A stretch of 33,747 nucleotides of DNA from Sulfurovum sp. (GCA_015490315.1 WFYB01000052.1:1-33747), one strand, 5' to 3'; positions 10,060-18,606 are shown, numbered from the stretch's first letter. Translations and numbers: made by a program. Notes: generated by a model from the letters alone, not told the origin.

Positions 10060-10116
10060 CTCCTTGTCCTTGTCCAACACAGTTATAAAGTTATTATATC
10101 CCAAGGAAGCAAGGAG
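10060..10116 (-). promoter_or_regulatory. SD-sequestering stem (expression platform)
   Basis: Minus strand CTCCTTGCTTCCTTG (10116-10102) is complementary to CAAGGACAAGGAG (10072-10060), which contains the SD AAGGAG. Two blocks of 7 and 5 bp, about 29-nt loop. Confidence 0.8.
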
Positions 10117-10133
10117 ATAGAAAGGGAACCTCG

Positions 10134-10207
10134 TGATAGGCAACCTGGCGATCTGCTTGAGACCCATGGGCTTTCTGTCCTCACTTCGCAATGAGTTTAG
10201 CTTTTCA
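10134..10207 (-). ncRNA. c-di-GMP-I (GEMM-I) riboswitch aptamer
   Basis: Minus strand TGAAAAGCTAAACTCATTGCGAAGTGAGGACAGAAAGCCCATGGGTCTCAAGCAGATCGCCAGGTTGCCTATCA shares GCTAAAC / GGACAGAAAGCC / GCC(A)GGTTGCC with the element at 1097-1170. Confidence 0.88.
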
Positions 10208-10341
10208 TAACAGTGTATTCAAGCGTATATAATAACTCTATTACTATAACATTAGTATAAATTAACTAAGAACAGCTTGAAAGAGAACGCTTTTTAGTAA
10301 AAAATATTAAAAAATAGGAAATTCAGCAATACAGTTTTATT

Positions 10342-12156
10342 TTATGGCAGAGTATTACCTTTGATTATAGAAGCGACTTTTTTGTTTGTAACATTTTTTA
10401 TCTCTTCGAAGCTTGCTTTTTCTATCGCTTCAAAGGTGCCGAAATAGTCGATCAGCTTCCCTACTGTTGCTTTGCCGATTCCCTTTTTGTTGAGTAGGGA
10501 GATTTGGGAGTCCTCTTTGCGTTTTTTGTTTTGGTGGTAGGTGATCGCATAGCGGTGTGCTTCATCCCGTTGACGCTGTATCCAGTGGAGGCGCTTGTCT
10601 GAAGCTTTGAGCTCTATGATCCCCTCTGGCGTGTAGAGAATGTCGCGTGCTGCCCCTTTGGCACGGTGTGCTTTGGCATCGAGTTTCTCTTTTGCGATAG
10701 CGATCACATCGAGATTGATCTTCGCCTCTGAAAGCAGGGAGCGTGCCAGATTGAGATTGGCTTGCCCGCCGTCAAGTATCCAGAGATCAGGAGCAGGCTG
10801 CTCTTTGAACGCTTCGATACGCCGTGTAAGCATCTCTCGCATCTGCCCATACTCGTCACGGCTGTGAAGCATGTAGCGTCGATAGCCCGATTTGTCCCAT
10901 TTTCCTTCATCCCAGACGACCATCCCCCCTACGGTGGCTGAGCCCATCATATGGGAGTTGTCGAAGGTCTCGACCCGGTAGGGGATACGGGAGAGATCGA
11001 GCAGGTCGGCGATACGCTGCTCTATAATTGTATCATGGGTGTCGTCCTGCTTTGTACGGAGCAGCTCCTGGCAGTTTTGAAGTGCCAGCTCTACAAGTTT
11101 TGCTTTTGGTCCGCGCTTGGGGGTGCTGATCTCAACCTTTTTGCCGTAGCGCTGTGAGAGTGTGCTGGCTATCTGTGCGGCATCCTCAAAGGTGTGAGCA
11201 GTGAGTATCTGCTGTGTCAGTGTGGGGGTATCGACGGTGTAGAACTCAAGCAGCGCTTGCTTATAGGCTTCGTTGGGATCAAAGATGTGGGTATGTCGGA
11301 AGTAACTGTAGGATGATGAGATGATCTTGCCGTTGCGCATAAAGAGCTTGACGATGACACCACGTTCATCTCCGTTCATGATCGCAAAGATATCTAGATC
11401 AAGCCCGTTTGCAAGGTCGATATTGGAGCTGATATTGAGTGTTTTGATCGCATCGATACGATCACGAAGCGCTGCCGCCTCTTCGAAGCGCTCCTGCTGT
11501 GCCAGTGTCAGCATCTTCTCTTCAAGTTTTTCAGTCAGTATGTTACGCTGAAGGATCGCTCTTTTGGCATCCTGAACGATCTTGGCATAGGCTTGGGGGG
11601 GTACTTTACCTTCACAGGGGGCGAGACACTTGTTGATCTGGTGAAAGAGGCAGGCTTTCCCCTCTCTCAGACAGCTCTTTTTCTGTACGAGCGGAAAGAT
11701 CTCATAGAGTGAATCAAGCAGGGCTCTTCCGCCGTTGGGGAAAGGACCGTAGTAGCTGATCTCTTTGCCTTTGATCACCTTGCGGGTGATCTCAAAGCGT
11801 GGATAGGGCTGCGATTCATCTATATAGATATAGGGGTAGGTCTTGTCGTCCCGCAGGAGGATATTGTACTTGGGTTTGAGCTGTTTGATCAGTGAGTTTT
11901 CCAGGATCAGCGCATCCTCTTCACTCTCTACGAGGATATACTCCAGCTTTGTTGCTTCGGTGAGCATCATCAGGATGCGGGGGGAGAGTGTCGGATTGGG
12001 TCTGAACTGGGGTGTGAAACGCCAGTAGCTTTTGAGACGGTGTTTGAGCTGTTTTGCTTTGCCGACATAGAGCAGTTTACCGCTGCTGTCAAAATACTGG
12101 TATACCCCCGGAGAGGCGGGGAGATTCCGGATAGTCTCTTTCATTTCGGTTCTCAT
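10342..12156 (-). CDS. uvrC: Excinuclease ABC subunit C
   Basis: 604 aa; LPASPGVYQYFDSSGKLLYVGKAKQLKHRLKSY GIY-YIG start, UvrC C-domain ILDGGQANL, HhH end. Confidence 0.97.
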   Translation of the reverse strand: MRTEMKETIRNLPASPGVYQYFDSSGKLLYVGKAKQLKHRLKSYWRFTPQFRPNPTLSPRILMMLTEATKLEYILVESEEDALILENSLIKQLKPKYNILLRDDKTYPYIYIDESQPYPRFEITRKVIKGKEISYYGPFPNGGRALLDSLYEIFPLVQKKSCLREGKACLFHQINKCLAPCEGKVPPQAYAKIVQDAKRAILQRNILTEKLEEKMLTLAQQERFEEAAALRDRIDAIKTLNISSNIDLANGLDLDIFAIMNGDERGVIVKLFMRNGKIISSSYSYFRHTHIFDPNEAYKQALLEFYTVDTPTLTQQILTAHTFEDAAQIASTLSQRYGKKVEISTPKRGPKAKLVELALQNCQELLRTKQDDTHDTIIEQRIADLLDLSRIPYRVETFDNSHMMGSATVGGMVVWDEGKWDKSGYRRYMLHSRDEYGQMREMLTRRIEAFKEQPAPDLWILDGGQANLNLARSLLSEAKINLDVIAIAKEKLDAKAHRAKGAARDILYTPEGIIELKASDKRLHWIQRQRDEAHRYAITYHQNKKRKEDSQISLLNKKGIGKATVGKLIDYFGTFEAIEKASFEEIKNVTNKKVASIIKGNTLP

Positions 12157-12614
12157 GATTGCTTTTGCTGACGGTTTTGTTTTATCACGGCTTTGAGCTG
12201 TTCAAAGCGTTTTTTGATCTCTTGGTCATCACTTAGCACCTGGAACTCCTGTGAAGCGAGCTCATGATAGTGTGGTACGGTGTCTAATGCAGGTTCCTTC
12301 TGAAGTACAGAGTGATACTTGGCGTGAAAGATCGCTACCTTGTCGGCTTTGAGACCGCTGCATGCTTTGTCAAGCGTGCCAAGCTGTGTTAATACGCTTT
12401 TTAATAAATCTCTATTATAATTGAGTTCCATTTTGAAGCCTGGATGCTTGACGGCGACAAAGAGCGTGTTGTCTCTGACATAGACAAAGGCGATCGCTTT
12501 TTGCCATTTGGCACCCAGCAATGAGATATATTTTTGATAGCACGCCTGTTTTTTGAGGGGTGTAAATTGAGGAAGGTTGCCAAGTTGAGACAAAATAAGA
12601 GAGGCTTTTTTCAT
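12153..12614 (-). CDS. DUF721 family protein
   Basis: Likely start MKKASLILSQLGNLPQF at 12614; DUF721-like pattern (A-x-x-L at the N-terminus, LFVAVKHPGFKMELN). The tracked upstream extension to 12716 overlaps other coding sequence. Confidence 0.65.
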   Translation of the reverse strand: MKKASLILSQLGNLPQFTPLKKQACYQKYISLLGAKWQKAIAFVYVRDNTLFVAVKHPGFKMELNYNRDLLKSVLTQLGTLDKACSGLKADKVAIFHAKYHSVLQKEPALDTVPHYHELASQEFQVLSDDQEIKKRFEQLKAVIKQNRQQKQS

Positions 12615-12710
12615 GTGCTGATTATAGCATCTGTTTGCTGTGGGATTCTCGTAGGGTGTGGTCACAAAATCAACCCTGTCTATGTGAAAAAAACAGAGCA
12701 AAGGAAATAG
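12615..12710 (+). CDS. Small LptM (YifL)-like lipoprotein, 31 aa
   Basis: GTG start: MLIIASVCCGILVGCGHKINPVYVKKTEQRK*. Lipobox LVGC followed by GHKINPVYVKK; stop immediately precedes the nadB start. Too short for the ORF track. Confidence 0.65.
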   Translation: MLIIASVCCGILVGCGHKINPVYVKKTEQRK

Positions 12711-14159
12711 GTGCAAAAATATGATGTGCTAATCATCGGTGCAGGGATTGCGGGGCTCTATGCCGCTATGCAACTGCCGACATCCAAAAAGGTACTGGTG
12801 GTATGCAAGGATATCCCCTGGGAGTGCAACACCTTTTACGCACAGGGCGGGATGGTCACTGCACTTGATGAAGCAGATGTGCCCTTGCATGTAGCCGATA
12901 CGATGGCTGCGGGTGCCTACCATAATGACCGTGAAGCGGTTGAGATCCTCTCCAAGACATCGCTGGTGACTACTCCAGATATGATCGCCAGGGGGATGTC
13001 ATTTGACACGGATGCGCAGGGGCATATCCTCTATACCAAAGAGGCTGCCCATTCGGTACCCCGCATCGTCCACGCCGGAGGGGATGCCACCGGTCGCTAC
13101 ATGCACTACTTTATGATGGTGCAAAACAAACATCAACTTCAAAAGAACACACTTGTCTATGACCTGCTGATAGAAAACGGCAGATGCTACGGGGTCAAAG
13201 CGACGGTCAATTACGAGCCGACCACGATCTATGCCGATGATGTGATTATTGCCAGCGGCGGCATCGGTTCGCTCTATCAGTACAACACCAACTCAAGAAC
13301 GGTTTCGGCAGACATCCACGGCATCTGCGTCGAAAAGGGGATTGAGCTTGCCGATATGGAGTTCATGCAGTTTCACCCGACCGTTTTTGTCGATACACCC
13401 TATGCCCGGAAGCTGCTCCTGACTGAAGCGCTCAGAGGTGAGGGCGCGCATGTGGTCGATGATGAAGGCAGACGCTTTTTGTTCGACTATGATGAGCGCG
13501 GAGAGCTGGCAAGTAGAGATATCGTCTCCAGAGGGATTTTTGATTATAAACGCAAAACAGGCAAGCAGGCATATCTCGATTTTTCGATGTTTGAGCCGGA
13601 GTGGTTTCATGAGCGTTTCCCTAACATTACACGTACGTTTGAGGCACTGGGATACCACTTTCCCCAAGACAGGGTGCCGATCTCTCCGGCATTCCACTAT
13701 GCCAACGGAGGTATCAAGTGCGATACCAACGGCCGCATCCCGGGCATGGAAGGTCTCTATGTCATCGGTGAGGCGGCACGTACCGGAGTGCATGGTGCCA
13801 ACCGTCTCGCTTCCAACTCCCTGCTTGAGGGTGTTGTTTTTGCCAAGCGTGCGGTAGATCATCTGTTGGGCAAAGGACATCAGGCAGTCAAAACACCTGC
13901 ATTTGATAAGGATTATGGTAACATTCTACACAAGGAAAATGACAAAATCTACAAAGAAAAACTTCGCCACATTATGTGGGAAGATATAGGCATTATCCGT
14001 ACGACCGAAGGCTTGCATGAAGCAAAAAACCTTATCTACGATATGAAAAACAGGGAGATAGGGCGACTGCTTCAGCTTCGTCTCAATACTGCTTCGGCTA
14101 TCGTCGAGGCGGCATTGGCACGCAAAGAGTCTTTGGGCTCACACTATATTGAAAACTAA
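12711..14159 (+). CDS. nadB: L-aspartate oxidase
   Basis: 482 aa; FAD motif DVLIIGAGIAGLYAA, HPTVF, GEAARTGVHGANRLASNSLLEG. Confidence 0.95.
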   Translation: MQKYDVLIIGAGIAGLYAAMQLPTSKKVLVVCKDIPWECNTFYAQGGMVTALDEADVPLHVADTMAAGAYHNDREAVEILSKTSLVTTPDMIARGMSFDTDAQGHILYTKEAAHSVPRIVHAGGDATGRYMHYFMMVQNKHQLQKNTLVYDLLIENGRCYGVKATVNYEPTTIYADDVIIASGGIGSLYQYNTNSRTVSADIHGICVEKGIELADMEFMQFHPTVFVDTPYARKLLLTEALRGEGAHVVDDEGRRFLFDYDERGELASRDIVSRGIFDYKRKTGKQAYLDFSMFEPEWFHERFPNITRTFEALGYHFPQDRVPISPAFHYANGGIKCDTNGRIPGMEGLYVIGEAARTGVHGANRLASNSLLEGVVFAKRAVDHLLGKGHQAVKTPAFDKDYGNILHKENDKIYKEKLRHIMWEDIGIIRTTEGLHEAKNLIYDMKNREIGRLLQLRLNTASAIVEAALARKESLGSHYIEN

Positions 14160-14168
14160 AGGGAGACT

Positions 14169-15557
14169 ATGAGATATCTCATTACACTGCTGCTATTGAC
14201 TGCTGTCGGATTTGCATCTGCAGATGCAACTACAGCTGAACACATTGATCTTACCAAGACGTGGGTGGGTATTCTCTCACTGATTATCTTTGTTGCCGGA
14301 TACTATTTTATCGCTGCTGAGGATAAATACCATATCAACAAAGCCAAGCCTGCGCTTCTTGCGGGAACCAGTATTTTTATGCTGATCGGGCTCTATTTTG
14401 CGATCAATGGTATCGATGGGCATCCGCTTGAAGAGGAGGTCAAAAATCTGATCTATGAGATTGCCGGGATCTACTTCTTTCTGCTCGTTGCGATGACCTA
14501 TATCGAAGCGATGATCGACAGGGGTGTATTCTCCGCTTTGCGCTACCGTCTTGTCTCCCATGGTTATACCTATAAAAAGCTCTTCTGGGTGACCGGGCTG
14601 TTGGCATTTTTCATCTCTCCAGTTGCCGACAACTTGACAACAGCACTCATCCTTTCGACAGTGCTCTTGACGATCGACAAGATGAACAAGCAATTTCTTG
14701 TACCCGGTGCGATCAATATCGTCGTCGCTGCTAATGCCGGAGGTGCCTGGTCGCCTTTTGGGGATATCACGACTTTGATGGTATGGGTAGACGGCAAAGC
14801 GGACTTTACCGAGTTTCTCTTCCTCTTCCCTGCCGCGATTGTCGGATGGTTTGTGACAGCCTATCTTCTGTCACGTTTTGTCCCTGAAGGTGAGCCGCCG
14901 TTCAGCGCAGATGAGAAGCGTATAGAGATCGCAGAGGGAGGCAAGACGATTATTGGACTCTTTGCCTTTACGATTGCGATGGCGGTACTCTCGCATCAGG
15001 TGCTTCATCTCCCGGCAATGTGGGGGATGATGTTTGGTCTGGCACTCTTGAAGATGTATGTCTACTATATCAACAGAAACTCAGGGTCGACCCAGCTCAA
15101 TGCCTTCTCATGGATCGCCAAGATCGAGAATGACACACTGCTCTTCTTCTTTGGTATCCTTGCGGCAGTCGGCGGGCTGCACTTCCTTGGTTACCTGGAA
15201 TATTTTACAGCACTCTATGATCAATTTGGACCGACAGTGGTCAATATCGGTGTCGGGTTCCTCTCTGCAGTGGTCGACAATGTACCGGTGATGTCAGCGG
15301 TGCTCAAAGCAGATCCCAACATGGGTCCGGATGCACAGTCCCAATGGATGCTTGTGACGATGACAGCGGGTATCGGAGGAAGCTTGATCTCATTTGGTTC
15401 TGCCGCAGGTGTAGGCGTAATGGGAAAAATGCACGGTATCTACACCTTTGCATCCCATATGAAATATGCCTGGACGGTACTTGTGGGGTATATCATCTCG
15501 ATTATTATCTGGTATATCCAGTTTGAGGTGCTTCATATCGGTGCACACCATATATAG
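14169..15557 (+). CDS. nhaD: NhaD-type Na+/H+ antiporter
   Basis: 462 aa polytopic protein; signal peptide, ISPVADNLTTALILSTV, GGAWSPFGDITTLMVW, VDNVPVMSAV. Confidence 0.9.
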   Translation: MRYLITLLLLTAVGFASADATTAEHIDLTKTWVGILSLIIFVAGYYFIAAEDKYHINKAKPALLAGTSIFMLIGLYFAINGIDGHPLEEEVKNLIYEIAGIYFFLLVAMTYIEAMIDRGVFSALRYRLVSHGYTYKKLFWVTGLLAFFISPVADNLTTALILSTVLLTIDKMNKQFLVPGAINIVVAANAGGAWSPFGDITTLMVWVDGKADFTEFLFLFPAAIVGWFVTAYLLSRFVPEGEPPFSADEKRIEIAEGGKTIIGLFAFTIAMAVLSHQVLHLPAMWGMMFGLALLKMYVYYINRNSGSTQLNAFSWIAKIENDTLLFFFGILAAVGGLHFLGYLEYFTALYDQFGPTVVNIGVGFLSAVVDNVPVMSAVLKADPNMGPDAQSQWMLVTMTAGIGGSLISFGSAAGVGVMGKMHGIYTFASHMKYAWTVLVGYIISIIIWYIQFEVLHIGAHHI

Positions 15558-15622
15558 GGTGCGGATTGCTATTATAAAGTAGCGGGTATATTTACCCTTA
15601 AATTATTTTAAACAGGATTGGA

Positions 15623-17170
15623 TTGAATATGAAACAAGTTCCTATTTTGGTACTCGACTTCGGGTCACAGTATACACAGTTGATCGCACGTAAACTGAGA
15701 GAATCAGGTGTCTATACAGAAGTAGTGCCTTACAGAGAAAAGATAGAGGATATCAAAGCGAGAAAACCGCAGGGGATCATACTCTCCGGCGGTCCGGCAT
15801 CGGTTTATGCCGAAGATGCCTATAAACCGGATGAAGGTATCTGGGATCTTGGGCTGCCGATTCTCGGTATCTGCTATGGGATGCAGCTGATCACACAGCA
15901 CTTTGGCGGTGAAGTGATCCCTGCAGATCATCATGAGTACGGCAAAGCCAAATTGCATATCGAAAAAGAGGATTCACCTATTTTTAAGGATGTTAAACAG
16001 GATTCTATAGTATGGATGAGCCATGGCGACCGTGCAGAGCGGATTCCTGAAGGGTTTGAAGTGATCGGTACGAGTGAGAACTCTCCTTATGCAGCGATCG
16101 CGGATGAATCACGCAAGATCTATGCATTTCAGTTTCACCCGGAGGTACACCACTCCGAAGAGGGAACAGTAATGCTCAAGAACTTCGCCAAACATATCTG
16201 TGGCTGTGAGAGTACTTGGAATATGGGCAGCTTTGCCAAAGAGAAGATCGCAGAGATCCGTAAACAGGTTGGCGACAAAAAGGTACTCTGCGGCGTAAGC
16301 GGCGGGGTAGACTCCTCTGTCGTTGCCGCTATGCTCAATGAGGCACTGCCCAAAGAGCAGCTCGTCTGTGTCTTCGTCGATCAGGGGCTGTTGCGCAAAG
16401 ATGAAGCCCAGCAGGTACAGGATATGTTCAAGCTGCTGGATATCCCGCTCATTACGATCGATGCCAAAGAGGAGTTCATGAATGCGCTTAAAGGCGTGAC
16501 AGATCCGGAGCGTAAACGGAAGATCATTGGAGAGAAGTTCATCGAAGTCTTTGACAAAGAGGCGAGCAAACATACCGATGTGAGTTTCCTGGCACAGGGG
16601 ACACTCTATACCGATGTGATCGAATCTGTCTCTGTCAAAGGGCCTTCCAAAACGATCAAGTCCCACCACAATGTCGGCGGACTGCCAGACTGGATGACCT
16701 TTGAGCTGGTCGAGCCGCTTCGGGAGATCTTCAAAGATGAGGTACGTAAACTCGGACTTGAACTGGGGCTTCCTAAACACATGATCGGTCGCCACCCCTT
16801 CCCCGGACCGGGACTGGCGATCCGTGTCATGGGAGAGGTCAACGAAGAGGCGCTTAGACTCCTACGTGAGAGTGATGCGATCATGCAGGAAGAGCTGCGC
16901 GCCACAGGCTACTACGACCAAGTATGGCAGGCATTTACCGTTCTGCTCAATGTACAGTCCGTCGGCGTCATGGGTGACAACCGTACCTACGACAACACCG
17001 TCTGTGTCCGTATGGTAGAGTCCGTTGACGGGATGACCGCGACTTTCGCCCACGTGCCGCATGATGTGCTTGAGGGAATCAGCCGCAGGATTATCAATGA
17101 GATTGATGGGATTAACAGGGTAGTCTACGATATATCCTCCAAGCCCCCAGCCACCATCGAATGGGAATAA
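15623..17170 (+). CDS. guaA: GMP synthase (glutamine-hydrolysing)
   Basis: 515 aa; [38 protein letters not shown]-terminal KPPATIEWE. Start may be the internal ATG at 15629. Confidence 0.98.
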   Translation: MNMKQVPILVLDFGSQYTQLIARKLRESGVYTEVVPYREKIEDIKARKPQGIILSGGPASVYAEDAYKPDEGIWDLGLPILGICYGMQLITQHFGGEVIPADHHEYGKAKLHIEKEDSPIFKDVKQDSIVWMSHGDRAERIPEGFEVIGTSENSPYAAIADESRKIYAFQFHPEVHHSEEGTVMLKNFAKHICGCESTWNMGSFAKEKIAEIRKQVGDKKVLCGVSGGVDSSVVAAMLNEALPKEQLVCVFVDQGLLRKDEAQQVQDMFKLLDIPLITIDAKEEFMNALKGVTDPERKRKIIGEKFIEVFDKEASKHTDVSFLAQGTLYTDVIESVSVKGPSKTIKSHHNVGGLPDWMTFELVEPLREIFKDEVRKLGLELGLPKHMIGRHPFPGPGLAIRVMGEVNEEALRLLRESDAIMQEELRATGYYDQVWQAFTVLLNVQSVGVMGDNRTYDNTVCVRMVESVDGMTATFAHVPHDVLEGISRRIINEIDGINRVVYDISSKPPATIEWE

Positions 17171-17228
17171 CTTGCTCCTTATTTCACGTCATCTTTGGAT
17201 GATGTGGCTCAGTCACTTACTTCTCAGT

Positions 17229-17269
17229 AAGCTCCTTCGCACAAACATCCAAATCTGACGCAAACTAAG
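17229..17269. repeat. 41-bp direct repeat, copy A
   Basis: AAGCTCCTTCGCACAAACATCCAAATcTGACGcAAACTAAG; matches 17413-17453 with 2 mismatches. Confidence 0.9.
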
Positions 17270-17337
17270 GGCAAGTTGTTTTTTATATTTCATTTGATCT
17301 GCAAGGGAGTTTGTTCGGTCACAGGAGGAGCGTTAAG

Positions 17338-17361
17338 CAAACAACAATAGTTTGTTGTTTG
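17338..17361. repeat. Perfect 10-bp hairpin
   Basis: CAAACAACAA-TAGT-TTGTTGTTTG. Confidence 0.85.
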
Positions 17362-17412
17362 TAGCTTCGCACGGCGATCCGTTTATGCCTTGGCATAGGA
17401 TACGCCCCAGGC

Positions 17413-17453
17413 AAGCTCCTTCGCACAAACATCCAAATATGACGTAAACTAAG
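17413..17453. repeat. 41-bp direct repeat, copy B
   Basis: AAGCTCCTTCGCACAAACATCCAAATaTGACGtAAACTAAG. Confidence 0.9.
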
Positions 17454-17483
17454 TGCACGCGTTTTTCCATAGGTTCTTTCTTT

Positions 17484-17512
17484 ATTGTAGGGTGCTGTGC
17501 CCTCACGGCACC
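17484..17512 (+). repeat. REP-like palindromic element, forward orientation
   Basis: ATTGTAGGGTGCTGTGCCCTCACGGCACC. Confidence 0.6.
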
Positions 17513-17554
17513 AATTATTCATTATGCAGACCTATCTGTTGTATCAAAAGACAA

Positions 17555-17584
17555 GGTGTTGTCAGGGGACAACTCCCCTACAAT
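17555..17584 (-). repeat. REP-like palindromic element, reverse orientation
   Basis: Reverse complement ATTGTAGGGGAGTTGTCCCCTGACAACACC has the same ATTGTAGGG head and imperfect-palindrome layout as 17484-17512. Confidence 0.6.
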
Positions 17585-17636
17585 TATGAACAAAAAGAAT
17601 GATCATCCTATGTTATAATCCTACTAAAAAGGCAAG

Positions 17637-17921
17637 GTGATGTGTTTTCCAAAGTATGTGCAGTATATGCTTCTGGCGGTGGTGGTTGGGACGTTGGTGA
17701 TTTTGGCGGTATTTTACCATCGGCCGTTCTACTATATCCCTGCATTGGTTTTTGCTGTGATCTGGAGCAGGGTGTGTTGTATCAAGTGTGGGAGCTCTCT
17801 GCTCAAAGAGCCTAACGGGTGGTATCTTTTTCGAATGCGTCCTGTTTGCAGACATTGCGGTCAGGATACGATGCTTTGTGAAGTTGAGCCCGATGACATC
17901 ACACAGGCAAGGTTGCGATGA
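17637..17921 (+). CDS. Small membrane protein with zinc-ribbon-like CxxC pairs
   Basis: About 94 aa; two TM-like segments, then CCIKCGSS...PVCRHCGQD. Overlaps the start of the next gene. Confidence 0.6.
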   Translation: MMCFPKYVQYMLLAVVVGTLVILAVFYHRPFYYIPALVFAVIWSRVCCIKCGSSLLKEPNGWYLFRMRPVCRHCGQDTMLCEVEPDDITQARLR

Positions 17922-18520
17922 GCTCGAAGTTTGCCAGAGGGATCGCACTGCTGATTATGGCAGTGGCGTTTGTCGCGTTTGTCTATGGCACCTACAAGGC
18001 GATAGGTATCGTACAGAAGCGGCAGATTGGTACGGATGAGGGGATATACAGCAACCATGTCACGACCAACCGGCAGATCGAAGCACAGGCACATCGGCTC
18101 ACAAAGGGGTGTGGGAGCCGGCTTTGTGAAGTACAGCGTCTTTTGGACTATGTGACACATATCCCCTACAGGATCAACAGATTTCAGGCACACTCGCCGC
18201 AGCGAACGATCCAGAACAACTTCGGTGACTGTGATGACAAGAGCAATCTGCTGATCTCTATGCTGCATGCTTTGGGGATAGAGGCCTATTTTGTCTTGGT
18301 ACCCAAGCATATCTTTGTGATCGTCCCGCTGGATGATGCCCGTCTCAACGGCATACCCGGTCTATGGATAGACAGCAGAAAATTCTATATCCTTGAGAGT
18401 ACGGCAGAGGGGAGCCGTGTCGGGTTTCCGTTTCGTTATCGGATAGATCAGATAGAGGCGATCGTGGAGCCGTTTAGCAATCAAAAAGTAGAATACAGAG
18501 AGATTATATACAAACCTTAG
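17918..18520 (+). CDS. Membrane-anchored transglutaminase-like cysteine peptidase-fold protein
   Basis: 200 aa; N-terminal TM, core NNFGDCDDKSNLLISMLHALGIEAYFVLVPKHIFV...ILESTAEGS consistent with a Cys-His-Asp/Glu arrangement. Confidence 0.75.
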   Translation: MSSKFARGIALLIMAVAFVAFVYGTYKAIGIVQKRQIGTDEGIYSNHVTTNRQIEAQAHRLTKGCGSRLCEVQRLLDYVTHIPYRINRFQAHSPQRTIQNNFGDCDDKSNLLISMLHALGIEAYFVLVPKHIFVIVPLDDARLNGIPGLWIDSRKFYILESTAEGSRVGFPFRYRIDQIEAIVEPFSNQKVEYREIIYKP

Positions 18521-18551
18521 TCACTTATACTAAACTTATTTGAACAAAAAC

Positions 18552-18580
18552 TTGAAATATTTTTCAAATTAAGGTATACT
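18552..18580 (+). promoter_or_regulatory. Sigma70-type promoter of htpG
   Basis: TTGAAA (18552-18557), 17-nt spacer, TATACT (18575-18580). An inverted repeat TTGAAA-N4/5-TTTCAA covers the -35. Confidence 0.75.
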
Positions 18581-18606
18581 TCTTGCAAAAAATGCAGGAG
18601 TATGCT

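Noticed and set aside
12615-12716. N-terminal extension of the DUF721 ORF (MHLFPLLCFFHIDRVDF...)
   Set aside because: Antisense to the better-supported LptM-like lipoprotein and outside the expected DUF721 start.
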